From NCBI GenBank assembly GCA_032209605.1, contig JASFXZ010000029.1, positions 2,407,001-2,471,000 of the forward strand: a stretch of 64,000 bases of DNA, written 5' to 3'. Numbering within the stretch: the stretch's first letter is position 1; the number at the start of each line of letters is the position of its first letter. The stretch is from Mactromeris polynyma. Lineage: Eukaryota > Mollusca > Bivalvia > Venerida > Mactridae. The notes below the pieces were generated by a model. The model did not search any database. It was not told the DNA's origin and worked only from the letters and a program-made list of their open reading frames with translations. Shown here in pieces: positions 47,107 through 58,600 of the stretch. The translations under genes were made by a program, and so were the position numbers.

Positions 47107-50100
47107 GTACGAGTTATTTTTAGCGTTGGCATAGAACAGTTTTGTATTATCTTTTCACATCCTGCTTAAGACAGAATGAAATCATATCTCCCAAACCTCA
47201 CTGGCGTTGGTGCGGGTAGGTCATGTTGAGTATTATCAGCCCACCCTCAATGTGAAGGCCTGCAACGTTAGGCCTACTTGTCGTGTGCAAAACTAGTGCC
47301 GATTAACCCCGTACAGAAGGCCTATATATAAGTACGTACACGTATTTAGGCCCGTACAAACTATATATATAACATTTAGTTACTATTATCGATTGAAAAT
47401 TAGTTGAGAATACGTTATTGTACCAAATGTTAATAAGATGCACCCTGGGTCGATATCACTTTTCCTAGGTAGACAAATCATATATCGACCTTTAGAACGT
47501 AAAAACAATACGTGTTTACAATGCAACACATTCAAGTATAACTCAAATTCGCAATTTCTTTCATTATCGTGTTTACCTAAATATCGATTATTAGGGGTGT
47601 TGTATACAACATATTTACAGCGAGTTAAAATGATATCACATGATTTAAACAACCTTCCCACCCTATACCCAATATAATGGATAAATCGATAATGAAAGCC
47701 TTATCGAATTGGGTTTATACAATGTATATTAACTGTAAACGATATACGAGTTCGACAGCATTTTCCTGGAAAACAATTACATGTAATATACAATAAATTA
47801 TTATCTCTTACTTAGATAGAATCATACATGTGATGCAATACACGTGTGGAAGAAACTACAGCATAGGCAATGACGAGAACATAATGTTGTCGTACACTAA
47901 CAAAATATTCCGGAATAAATATGGCGTTTTTGGTTCCGGACACAGTTGTGGGGTAATCTTTGTCAATAGAAACACAGCCATGTCAATCTGCATAAGAAAT
48001 CCTGGGTCCCTGCTTAATTCATTGGTCCTCTGTGATGCATCAGTCAAGCATTACATCGGAGACGTACCTAAAGTGAGTACATTTTTTATATACCCTGTAT
48101 TCAAACCGCGAATTTGTGCATGCATACTCATCATTCGAACCGCGAATTTGTGTATCCTCTGCATTCAAACCGCGAATTTGCGCATACTCCGCATTCGAAC
48201 CGCGAATTTGCGCATACTCTGCATTCGAACCGCGAATTTGTGCATACTCTGCATTCGAACCGCGAATTTGTGCATACTCTGCATTCGAACCGCGAATTTG
48301 TGCATACTCTGCAATCAAACCGCGAATTTGTGTATACTCTGCATTCAAACCGCGAATTTGTGCATACTCTGCATTCAAACCGCGAATTTGTGCATACTCT
48401 GCATTCAAACCGCGAATTTGTGCATACTCTGCATTCAAACCGCGAATTTGTGCATACTCTGCATTCAAACCGCGAATTTGTGTATCCTCTGCATTCAAAC
48501 CGCGAATTTGCGCATACTCCGCATTCGAACCGCGAATTTGCGCATACTCTGCATTCAAACCGCGAATTTGTGCATACTCTGCATTCAAACCGCGAATTTG
48601 TGCATACTCTGCATTCAAACCGCGAATTTGTGCATACTCTGCATTCAAACCGCGAATTTGTGCATACTCTGCATTCAAACGCGAATTTGTGCATACTCTG
48701 CATTCGAACCTTGAATTTGTGCATACTCTGCATTCAAACCGCGAATTTGTGCATACTCTGCATTCAAACCGCGAATTTGTGCATACTCTGCATTCAAACC
48801 GCGAATTTGTGCATACTCTGTATTCAAATCGCGGATGAATACATATGAACTACATTGAAATGTATGATTTTCCTTTCTTGCATGCATTTCCGGATTGTCA
48901 GATCGAATTTACCGGGACGTCCGAATCAAGCCAGTCGACAAATCGTGCCATTTCCAACTACAGGGGGTCATGACCCAGTTCCCCGGATATGTGTACGAAT
49001 GTGTTTAAGTCTGAGCAGTACTGGGATACAACGGCACCCAGTATCCGCCGATGTTCTATAGGACTATATAGTCACTGTGTACTATGTACATTGTGTATAT
49101 GATGGAAAATGATGGAGAAATAACTAACCTATCGAAATCTGCCATTTTATATGGAGAAGATTGGTGGTAAAATATATGGTATCGACCTTTTTTGATTTTA
49201 AATGCATTCTGTTCAAATGAACTTAACGTTCGAATTTCGAAGACAATCCGAGTTCGGGGGAGGAGGGGGGGGGGTGCAGTCGTACTAACATGGTTTTGCT
49301 ATTTGCTTATCAGTGTTGTGTGAACCAATCAAATCTTACGTTAACCACTAAGCCAACTTCTCTTCAACCTAACAACGTTTGTAACCTTGACGCGGATTGG
49401 TTATCTTTTCGTTAAGGGGTACGTTGTATTACCAATTTCCACTGTATTTCGGTAAAATTACCTTAACCCATTTTCCATTACCGAAATCCACTTCAAATAC
49501 AACATCTGCACTATATATTGCTAATCTCTTGTCATAATATTAAATACTTCAGGTTGATTTAAATGTTCATACGAAAATGCTTAGAAAATAGTGCATATTA
49601 AGAAAACTGTAGACGATAACATCTCCAGAGGATTTCGGTAAGGTAACGTACCGTATGATAAGGCCTATATAAACCTACAAACGTTCTTTACTTGTTTATT
49701 GTCATGTATTGTGTCTTCCGAAGCAAAGTAATGAACATTATAATTGGAATTATGTTATGTTTGCAAAGAAAACACTTTGATCACGATGAAGTTATTCTTA
49801 TAATTGTAAACATGAAGAAGAAGAACTTTTATTTGTACTAAAACCCATAAAAGGTTATTGACAAAACATCAATATAACATAGAAAATAAAACATAGCAAT
49901 ACGTGATAAGAAGTTACAATGACATGCTAAATAAATGCGTAGTTATTTACATACTGTTATATATAATAATAGGATGTTATTTTTGTATATTTGAGACGTA
50001 TATGATTGGATCCTTGATCGCACATTGTATACAATAGTTGTTAAATATGAGGTTCATCTCTGTTGGGGGAGGCAGAATAATTTAAATGATAACTACCTTC

Positions 50101-53100
50101 TAAAAACAAAGCATCCAATTCATGTACCAAGCTTCATATCCATAATTACATAATTATATAAAATAATTTAACGTCAATGGTAACTCCTAGAACATCTAAA
50201 TGGATCATCAAGGAAATGGCCCTTGCAAAGAGCGCATAACCTATAATGATCGAGCAATTTTAAAATGTACAGTCACCAATTGCGTGTGTGCTCTACCGAA
50301 ACGAAATTGTAAAGCATCGCACGGTGATCATGTACATGAAACAATCATTAAATATACATATAATGTACATATTAGTAGTTTCTATCGACGTTATCACTTA
50401 TATGAAACAAAGAATTGTACATACACATTTACATACATTCACATATATAAATACATATCTTATAATAATTATACAATTTTGAATATAACAGGCAGTAGTA
50501 TATTCAATATCGGCAATTTTGCTTAAAAATTAAACATTTTTAAACCAAATTACTAATACTATTACAACTCGTTATGAAGTTGTTGGCGCTTAATAAATCC
50601 ATGATGTGCAAATACACTTAAATTTCGTATTTCTGATGCATTTTTTGTCGTCATTAATGCGATGAACTTAAAAGTACTGGGACGGTTCCAATAATATGAT
50701 TTTATGTATTTTATGCGCAATTGTCTCAAAATGTTACATACAAGAACAAAATGGTATTCATCCTCTAGGATGTTACAGAATGGACATATACGTTCATTTA
50801 ACGGGACACTTAAAGGTTTTCTCCATCTACCAGATTCAACGGCTAATCTATGTGATGACATTCTCAAGCGTGATTATGCTATTCTGTATTTACGGATTGT
50901 GATAACATCTAGATATTTGCTAAAATTTGAACAAACTATTGTTCTAAAGAATAAAGCTCTCGTGGAATCTTCTTACCTGTTGTTATAATCGATCAACCAT
51001 ATATCTCTTATTCTTTNNNNNNNNNNNNNNNNNNNNNNNNNNNNNNNNNNNNNNNNNNNNNNNNNNNNNNNNNNNNNNNNNNNNNNNNNNNNNNNNNNNN
51101 NNNNNNNNNNNNNNNNNNNNNNNNNNNNNNNNNNNNNNNNNNNNNNNNNNNNNNNNNNNNNNNNNNNNNNNNNNNNNNNNNNNNNNNNNNNNNNNNNNNN
51201 NNNNNNNNNNNNNNNNACATTAGCTCAATCAGCGAGGGGCGAATCTAACTGCGCGGCAAAATATGAAATCGGGCTTATGTTATCCCCGGGGGTAATATGA
51301 TATGGATTTCAGATTACCGAGGGTGACTTGAGAAGGAGGGGTAGTAGCTTAAACTATTTACACCAGCGCTGCAATACTGATATTAGCCTATACTTCATTT
51401 TAAATACAAAGTTGCCATAGTTAAAAAGGCTATGAGCGCTGTAATGTTGTAAATAAAGTTCATATATGGCACTTCACAGTAAGGAAATTTAACCATTGTT
51501 ATTGTTTGTTGGTATCTCTGACCGAAATTCAGAATTTTCGGTCGCAACATGGCCAACTTTCCAGCGCACTTGTCAGGCATATCGATCGATGAAATTATCT
51601 CCTTTATTAACGATTAAAATAAAATGAATTATCAGTACTATTGAAATATACAGTCGGACCTCGTTCATTCGAATTCATCGGGTCCGAAATTTTATTTCGA
51701 AAAATGCATGATTTCGAACAACCCATATCAATTAGACGTGCCTAAGATACATCGTGCCCTGATATTTATTTCGGATTATACCAATTTTTCGGATAAAAGG
51801 TTGTCGAATAAACGAGGTTTGACTGTATTAATATTTGACAGAGATATCAACCCTTAACCAGGTGTGGAGTTTGAAAAAATAAAAATACATGTATACTCGT
51901 ATATATAATAACAATGCATTTACTAAATTGTGATAGCACATGTCCTAAAGAAGCGACATAACCACTTCCGACACTCATTTTTTATCTTTTAGTTACCATT
52001 ACAATAACACCAACTACGCAAACCAATGACGATGAATACGACTCTACACGTGGTGTAGGTATAATAGTGGGTGCCATAGTGGCCGTGATGTTTTTATTGG
52101 TCATTCTATTTTATTCATGCCGTCTATTCATGAGACACGAAGCGGAAATGCAGCAAGAAAGAGGTTTGAAAAGTTTCATGTTTAAGTTGTAAATCCTCGA
52201 AACCGCTCTGTCGATGTAAAGGAAATAAATAATTGTATGCTTGTAACAATCTCTTTCCTACATATTCAAATAAAGGCAGACATTAAGCGTAAGCAGTAAA
52301 AAGTCGCGATTTTCAAAAAGACGCACAGGTCACTGATATTTGACATTTTTCCGACAATGGTACACTATTTATGGACTAGTCTGTCTTTCTATGTATGATA
52401 TACATTTCACTTGTAGTTTGTTTATAAAGATGCTTCCATGTGTATCCAATACATGTATATCATACCCATGTTAATTTTAAATCGATTATTTGAACACTGT
52501 TTGAAATACATGTACTAGTACTTTGTATAGCCTTTCGCGTTAATCTCTTCCACAGTAGATTGTAACAAGTTTTTATACTCAACTCAACTCAAGTTTATTG
52601 GCATATCGACAATAAGCATTGTCATTGGCCTAAACAATACAATATATACAACAGCACATGCAAAACATGGCTACAATATTCTCAAAGAGAATACATACAT
52701 ATATATACACAATTATTAGTGCAATTCAATTATATTACATTTACAATTTAACTACTTTCATCGTACGTACATACATACATATACAATTTTAATTACATTA
52801 AAATATCATTGTGCAGACAGATAGAATATGTAAAAATAATTCATACATACAGTACATCAAATTTCTCCGTTGTTTCTAGTGTTAAATGCGTTTTTTATAA
52901 ATTTTGCTAAAGTCAATTGAACTTTTTTAGATTTAGAATTCAATAAATTAACAAATTTGTTTACCGTTGGAAAGTTTCCACAATGTTTTAGAAAATGGAT
53001 CGTATATTTTGGTACTTAGGAAAGTCATAAGACAGTAATATATTTACAGTGTTATATACTCTAACGCGGCCGTGGTCCAGTGGTTAGTGCGCTGGACTTG

Positions 53101-55302
53101 TAACCCGGCGATCCGGGTTCGATTACCGCTCGCGGCAGGTCATACCCTACCTTGAAAATTTGATAAAAATGTCGATTTTCCTCCTCATGTGGAGAAGTTG
53201 CCGGCTCCTTGTGGAAGGGTAAGTTAGTACTGGTTAGATTTCAGTCCAGGAAAAACTGGTTAGATGAACCGGCCGCCGTATATAACTGAAATATCGTTGA
53301 GAAACGGCGTTAAACCCGATGAAACAAAACTAAAGAGTGAGGGGTGTGACATACACGTTTAGGATGGTTTTAAACAATCACCTGTGTCTTCCTCCTTTGT
53401 TGCAATGGTTTGTCATTATCAGGTTGATGCGCGGTTCATTCTGACCAGACGATTATTTAAAACCAGAATGTAGAGCTAAATATAGTTGCTCCATATATCA
53501 ATTTTATGTAAATCATCAAAATAATTTTCTTTACATTAACTTTGTACAGCTAGAATAAACGAGGGCGAACAGTGCTCTCCGTCGTCTCCACCTCTCACAG
53601 CAGACCAGCAGACATACACAGACGAAGCCCCGCCTTATTCTGTCGTTATGCAGCACCAAGAACTATATTCAGTTGAAGAAGACAACAACTTACAATTAAA
53701 CGACCCTGTGTATCAGGTAGCAACGTCAACTGCTGCAACCCAATGCCTATTCCTGAAAACCATCCTTCATACCATGATCAGCCAGGAACCAATCATACAT
53801 CAGATGAACAAGCCGGGAACCATATTACTCCTACTGGTAACAATCTGATTCTATCATATATTAGTTTACTCCATTGGATCATTTATTTTAATGACACTCG
53901 CCTTCTGAAACAATAGCAATGTTTTGTTCATTTTCATTATCATATAGAGCATTTACTTCGCTTGCGACTTGTTTGTATCAGATACTATTTTAAAACGTAT
54001 TGGTACATTTGTCGAATTAGTCACAATCAAGCATAAAGCAACTATAAACGTGTATTTTACTTGGATACTTAATTACATGTAGTTGATTGTTTTAAATGTG
54101 TCCAGATGACAATTAAAAATGCATTACACTTTAATATACAAAGGACAATTTACCGTAGTTTAGAATGTTGTTAGCCTTTAAATTCTTTCGAAATTTGGAT
54201 CCAGACGGAGGTGTAGAGGGACAAAAGATTCAGACGACGATCCAGATTTCACAAAACATCTCAATTGATATTTTTCTCAAAGTCCAATTTTCAAGGGCTT
54301 ATATTTTGAGGCAAGATCAGAGTAGCTAGTATGGCATAGCTTCACCATTAGCAATGTCGAGACTGTTCGTGGATTTATTTAGATTTTTTGTGAATGCGGG
54401 ACCCGGTCGTTTTGTTACGTGATTATCTGTGTTCCCAGAAGGTTTACATGAAATCTATTCACGAAACATCTAAATGTCCTTATTTTCATTTCCTTAGTAA
54501 AATATAAGGAAATCCTTAACCTTAAAATGTTCATCAGTGCCATTTAAGGATTTCCTTAACCTTAAAATGTTCATCAGTGCCATTTAAGGATTTCCTTAAC
54601 CTTAAAATGTTCATCAGTGCCATTTAAGGATTTCCTTAACCTTAAAATGTTCATCAGTGCCATTTAAGGATTTCCTTAACCTTAAAATGTTCATCAGTGC
54701 CATTTAAGGATTTCCTTAGCAAAGGAAAGTCCTAATTTTAAGGAAAATATCAATTCTAATGGACCCTGACTCACATTTTATGGGAAAAATGCCATATACA
54801 AGGAAAATCATAAGACAAGACGTTTAGTGAATACCACTTAAGTATTTTCTAAATGTTTAAGGAAAATCTTGTGGATATTAACGGAAATATTACTTTTTAA
54901 GAAAATCTTAACCTTAAGATGTTTCGTGAATACCATCCCTGTCTCTGCTTTTCTTGCGACATTTATCACTGATATATACTTATTGATGTCTATTGTCTTT
55001 AAATAAAACGCAATCATTTGTGCGAGTAGGTATTCTTTCAACGTTGAGAAGTGTAGCCTACACATCGGTTGACAAGATATTCAGGCATTTTAGCACCAAT
55101 CATGAACGCGTTTCTATCAGGGGAACTGCAAGCCAGAATAGCTTTTTCTATTAATGGGAGAAAATTTCATAAAAAGTAGAAAAAAACAAAACATTTATAA
55201 CCAAACACATACCTGCAGTTATATAAAATATCCATGTATTTTATTTTAGCTCCATCCCTAGACTACCCCGACGATCCGCCACCACCTTATCCAGGAGACT
55301 GA
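47040..55302 (+). CDS. Single-pass membrane protein with PPxY cytoplasmic tail, incomplete, function unknown
   Basis: I do not recognise this gene. Exons found: 47040-47106, 47816-48072, 51993-52163, 53550-53836 and 55250-55302. Exon 1 encodes a signal peptide (MDMKSIGFMFVLYLTRIDIS). Exon 2 encodes an ectodomain with four Cys (YTCGRNYS, SGHSCGVIF, MSICIRNPG, LVLCDAS). Exon 3 encodes a Thr/Asp-rich stalk and a transmembrane helix (GIIVGAIVAVMFLLVILFYS) followed by CRLFMRH. Exons 4-5 encode a polar tail with the PPxY motifs APPYSVV and PPPPYPGD, which in other proteins bind WW domains. Exon 2 ends in phase 0 while exon 3 begins in phase 1, so at least one exon is missing, perhaps in the N gap at 51017-51216. 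Exon 4 is open in two frames, and only a shift inside it reaches the exon 5 PPPPY frame. Confidence 0.6.
47816..48072 (+). CDS. Membrane protein exon 2 (cysteine-containing ectodomain)
   Basis: The acceptor TTATCTCTTACTTAG ends at 47815 and the donor GTGAGT starts at 48073. It is open throughout in the frame set by exon 1 and contains four Cys and the segment ENIMLSYTNKIFRNKYGVFG. A 30-bp tandem array starts about 24 bases into the following intron. Confidence 0.65.
48096..48835. repeat. Minisatellite, 30-bp unit, about 24 copies
   Basis: The unit GCATTCAAACCGCGAATTTG plus TGCATACTCT starts 24 bases after the donor of membrane-protein exon 2. A one-base deletion near 48680 shifts the frame of every later copy. 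The unit has no stop in most frames, so several overlapping reading frames of 200-294 codons arise on both strands. Confidence 0.97.
49812..51016 (-). mobile_element. LINE 3' end, cut by the assembly gap
   Basis: On the minus strand, 50975-50565 reads FSKYLDVITIRKYRIA, an in-frame stop, then LRMSSHRLAVESGRW, ICPFCNILEDEYHFVLVC and FIKRQQLHNEL. The layout (SSHxLxxExGR, then the CxxC...HxxxxC knuckle) matches the LINE at 20.6-23.0 kb, so it is the same or a sister family. About 750 bases of 3' UTR end in AATAAA and a CTT-rich tail near 49812. The internal stop shows decay. It runs into the N gap. Confidence 0.8.
51017..51216. other. Assembly gap (200 N)
   Basis: Exactly 200 undetermined bases, probably a default gap length. 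It interrupts a LINE and the region where the missing exon of the membrane protein would lie. Confidence 0.99.
51650..51827. mobile_element. TACAGTC...GACTGTA MITE (second family)
   Basis: A 178-bp palindromic element from TACAGTCGGACCTCGTTCAT to GAGGTTTGACTGTA. The interior includes CCCATATCAATTAGACGTGC. A diverged copy of the same interior is at about 37060-37208. Confidence 0.7.
51993..52163 (+). CDS. Membrane protein exon 3 (transmembrane helix)
   Basis: The acceptor TTTATCTTTTAG ends at 51992 and the donor GTTTGA starts at 52164. It encodes a stalk (TITPTTQTNDDEYDSTRG), an uncharged helix of about 22 residues and a basic stop-transfer segment. Phase is 1 at both ends. Confidence 0.72.
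52570..53040 (-). mobile_element. LINE 3' end with (TTGAG)n tail
   Basis: The minus strand reads HCGNFPTVNKFVNLLNSKSK, then KVQLTLAKFIKNAFNTRN and a stop near 52862, a LINE C-terminal pattern. About 270 bases of UTR follow, with AATAAA and three TTGAG repeats at about 52580-52597. A SINE abuts the upstream side at 53066. Confidence 0.65.
53066..53330 (+). mobile_element. tRNA-derived SINE, near full length
   Basis: The head 53069-53136 folds like a tRNA-Thr(TGT): A box TGGTCCAGTGGTTAG, loop CTTGTAA, B box GGGTTCGATTA, 7-bp acceptor GCCGTGG/TCGCGGC. The anticodon and T stems carry mismatches, so it is not a functional tRNA. The body has ATGTGGAGAAGTTGCCGGCT and the conserved tail CTGAAATATCGTTGAGAAAC GGCGTTAAACCCGATGAAAC. 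Other copies are at 46093 (minus) and 26039 (minus). Confidence 0.88.
53550..53836 (+). CDS. Membrane protein exon 4 (PPxY tail, frame conflict)
   Basis: The acceptor TTTGTACAG ends at 53549. In the frame set by exon 3 it reads ARINEGEQCSPSSPP...DEAPPYSVV...LNDPVYQ and continues open to TGA at 53846. A second frame is open over the 3' half (NPMPIPENHPSYHDQPGTNH) and, through donor GTAACA at 53837, joins exon 5 in phase. A one-base indel near 53690-53760, or a 65-base intron at 53717-53781, would reconcile the two. Confidence 0.6.
54507..54720. repeat. Tandem repeat, 40-bp unit, about 5 copies
   Basis: AGGATTTCCTTAACCTTAAA plus ATGTTCATCAGTGCCATTTA is repeated five times almost without change. 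AAGGAAATCCTT/AAGGATTTCCTT at the ends gives local palindromes. It lies in the intron before the last membrane-protein exon. Confidence 0.95.
55250..55302 (+). CDS. Membrane protein exon 5 (C-terminus)
   Basis: The acceptor TGTATTTTATTTTAG ends at 55249. Read in phase 1 it gives APSLDYPDDPPPPYPGD and TGA at 55300-55302, a PPPPY motif at the extreme C-terminus. A possible polyadenylation signal AATAAA is at 55567-55572. Confidence 0.62.
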
Positions 55303-56796
55303 AAACTCTTCAAAGGCGTTATATATCCTTAAAATGTTGTCACCAAAGAACAGAATATCAACGCTTGTAGTGTCATTGAATACGTCGAGGAAGTATAGGA
55401 TGTGTATGATAACGTGAGACCAAGTTCCCATTTTCTATTACATAAACAGTCAAATTGATGATATTCGATGCCTGGTGTCATACGTACACCGCAGTGATAA
55501 CCACCGCAAAAGGTGGCATTATAAATGATACGCACATCTCGATGTTTCTAGTAAACTACAGTGAGAAATAAAAAGAATACTCCTTAGACAATACTTTCAA
55601 AAGGAGTAAAAAAAGTTAATCTTGTTCAAACATAACTCACAAAAACTGTTATAATAAACTGCGTATATGCAATGCTTGCTTGCAAGCCTTTCCAACTGGC
55701 AATCAAATGATTTATAACAAGGTTCGTTTAAAATCAAGAAACGTTAAAACAGTGAGAGTACTCACCAACACGCAATCGTTTCAAAGTGAAGCCGGTAAAC
55801 TAAGACCTGTCTTATCGATGGTCCAGTTTAAATTAGTCATGCATGCACGCTTTGAAAGTAAAATTGCTCGTAAGTGAATCAGTCTTTCTTTCTATCTCCG
55901 AGTGAGACTGTGCAATGTTTCTACAATCTCTGGTTGACAAGTCTTTACAGAACACAAGAAACTGCGTCTGCCCCAGTCTTGCTGAGCTTTCAGCGCTTTG
56001 ATATTGATAGCCGTAGAGCGTGTTTTGCCTCCAAATGCTTATAAATGTATTAACAGAACATTTCGAGAAAGTAAATGTTGTGCGATGCATAAATCGGATA
56101 GAAATGATGTCTGATATGCAATTCTGAAATGCTGGGATGTAAATAAAGGATGTGCTCCATATAAATGTGGTGAACCAAATTATAATAAAAAGTCCTGCTT
56201 TGATTAACTGTTACTGTTAATGTTGGTCTACAAGTTAGTGTAGTTTGTCTCAATTGTAATCGTACTTATTACATAAGTAGACATTAAATAGTTATGATTG
56301 ATAATAATCTGCGCTGCGTGGAATCATATGTAACGCAAATTTTCAAAACTGTTTTAAACCAAACAAACAAAATATCTTTATCGTCGGAATAGAAAACATG
56401 GAGAAAGTTAATTTATGTCTATTTAGGAAACGTCTTCATTGAAAAGACACGGTTAAAATATACGGGGTAGTCGCTCATTTTGACCACGGACCTGGTTTAT
56501 ATTGGTCCGTGGTTTGACACACAATGCATACGAATGATAAGTTTGAGCAAAACCTAAATGTGCAAAATGATCGTCACCACACCTCAAAACTTTCTGTGAC
56601 CATATAACATTGACAAAATACTTTCAGTTCCACATATGCTATTTAACAATAACAGTCATAATAACATAGAAGAGTAAGCAAACTCATACAGACAGACGAC
56701 GCGTGTAGTTTTAAGGTAAGTTTCTAAACGGTGATGTTGTCGCATTTTTCAGAACATCTGGCATTTATATACTACTCAAAATTTGTTAGGGATTCC
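55303..56796. other. 3' flank of the membrane protein, no further gene seen
   Basis: It likely includes the 3' UTR (AATAAA at 55567 and near 55652). A small hairpin CCACGGACC...GGTCCGTGG lies at about 56483-56513. Confidence 0.5.
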
Positions 56797-57190
56797 ATTT
56801 TTCAAAATAAGTCCACAGAAATGTGTTATCCTTTGTATTGTATCTGCAGAAAATTGAATTCAACAGTAATGTTTAAGCTAAATTACACAAATTCCTACAG
56901 AAAGTCGACTTTTGTACTTTTGTGATAATTTTGATTTTGCAACATTGAATTCATTTTCAATAGATGACATATCAACACTGCACTTATATTTTTGTAAACG
57001 TGTCTATCTCTGTAAAACTTAAGGAGAACGACGTCCTTTTTTTTCAAAATAAGTCCACAGAAAGTTACATTCTATACTTTATCATCAGCAAATTAAATCA
57101 GCTATAATGTCGAAAAAAATAACATAAACTCCAACAGAAAGTCGACGTTTGTGATAATTTTGTTATTGCAACTTTGAATTGGTATTCCAC
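56797..57190. repeat. Diverged direct duplication, about 150 bp each
   Basis: TTTTCAAAATAAGTCCACAG, ATTAAATYARC, AATTCCTACAGAAAGTCGAC-like blocks and TTGTGATAATTTTG occur in the same order at about 56797-56960 and 57040-57190. Confidence 0.75.
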
Positions 57191-57843
57191 ATCTACATTT
57201 TATTTCATTTTTAACTACATGTATAATTTTTTTTTATGTTTTCATTATGTTACGACTGCCGGTCATTCAATTACGCAATACTCCAGAAACCCCTAGACAT
57301 GTAAGGGGAGATCACTGCGTAGTGATCACTTCAGATTGCAACAAATTTGCATACTAAAGTAGCCCCGACCATCTTTTTTAAAGATATTGCTTGTTATGCT
57401 TATCATGTTGAGATAAACCCATAAATGTATAACTTTACTACAGGAAAAATAAAATTTGCGGAGATATATACCTATCAAAAGTATCAAAACTGTGTATAAG
57501 CAACAACAAAGCTTAACATACTGATATAGTTATTCTCCTGTAGTTATAACATAGAAGTGTTTAAGAATTTCTGCCATGTTGCATGATTTACTAGCAGGTA
57601 GCAGTGACACATACTGAAAGGTAGACAATCTAAAGGGTTTGCCAGAATTATATTCACGAACAAAAATACTTTTTTCCACTCAAAAACACAGGACATCAGT
57701 AATTCACTCACAAATGCTTAAATATGTTCACACTTTTGTTTCAGTTTTGAAAACTCCATCTGACAGATTTTAAAATACATCTTTAACAGCATTTTTAACT
57801 AAGTCACTCCAGGATAGTCATTGCTGTACTTCAATATGAATCT

Positions 57844-58600
57844 ATTGATCAAACCGCCATTGGTCAAACCGAACCCACTGTCTATCCCAACTCACCAGTC
57901 AAACATAAACCACTGCTCAAACCGAACCCACTGGTCTATCCTACCCCACTGGTCAAACCGAACCCACTTGTATATCCTAACCCACTGGTCAAACCTAAGC
58001 CACAAGTCAAACCTAAGCCACTAGTCGAACCTAAGCCACTGGTCAAACCGTACACACTGGTCTATCCTAACCACTGGTAAATCCAAACCCACTAGTCAAA
58101 CTGAACCCAATGGTCAAACTGAACACACTGGTCAAACCGAACCCAATGGTCAAACCGAATCCACTGGTCTATCCTAACCCACTGGTCTATCCTAATCCAC
58201 TGGTCAAACCGAACCCACTGGTCAAACCGAACCCACTGGTCTATCCTAACCCACTGATCAAACCGAACCCACTGGTCTATCCTAGCCCACTAGTTCCTCC
58301 TAACCTACTGGTCTGTCCTAACCCACTGGTCTGTCCTAACCCACTGGTCTGTTCTAACCCACTGGTCTGGTCTAACCCACTGGTCTATCCTAACCCACTC
58401 GTCCCTCCTAAGCCCTTGGCCCCTCCTAACCCACTGGTCTGTCCTAACCCACTGGTCTGTTCTAACACACTGGTCAAACAGAACCCGCTGGTCTATCCTT
58501 ACCCACTCGTCCCTCCTAAGCCCTTGGTCCCTCCTATCCCACTGGTCTGTCCTAACCCACTGGTCTGTTCTAACACACTGGTCATACCGAACCCTGACCC
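57844..58600. repeat. Minisatellite, 18-bp unit, about 40 copies
   Basis: The unit CCCACTGGTCTATCCTAA has variants (GTCAAACCGAAC, GTCTGTCCTAAC, GTCCCTCCTAAG). The plus strand reads as NPLVYP/NPLVKP/NPLVCP hexapeptides. It runs straight into the 48-bp array at about 58585. Confidence 0.95.

Noticed and set aside
47830..48848. Frames of 200-294 codons over the 30-bp array on both strands
   Set aside because: The unit length is divisible by three and several frames lack stops. Only 47816-48072 in front of the array has coding character and splice sites.
51008..51220. Reading frame through the N gap
   Set aside because: It consists of undetermined bases.
53069..53136. tRNA-Thr gene
   Set aside because: Mismatches in the anticodon and T stems and the attached SINE body and tail show a SINE head, not a functional tRNA. 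The same applies to 38404-38478 and 38573-38650.
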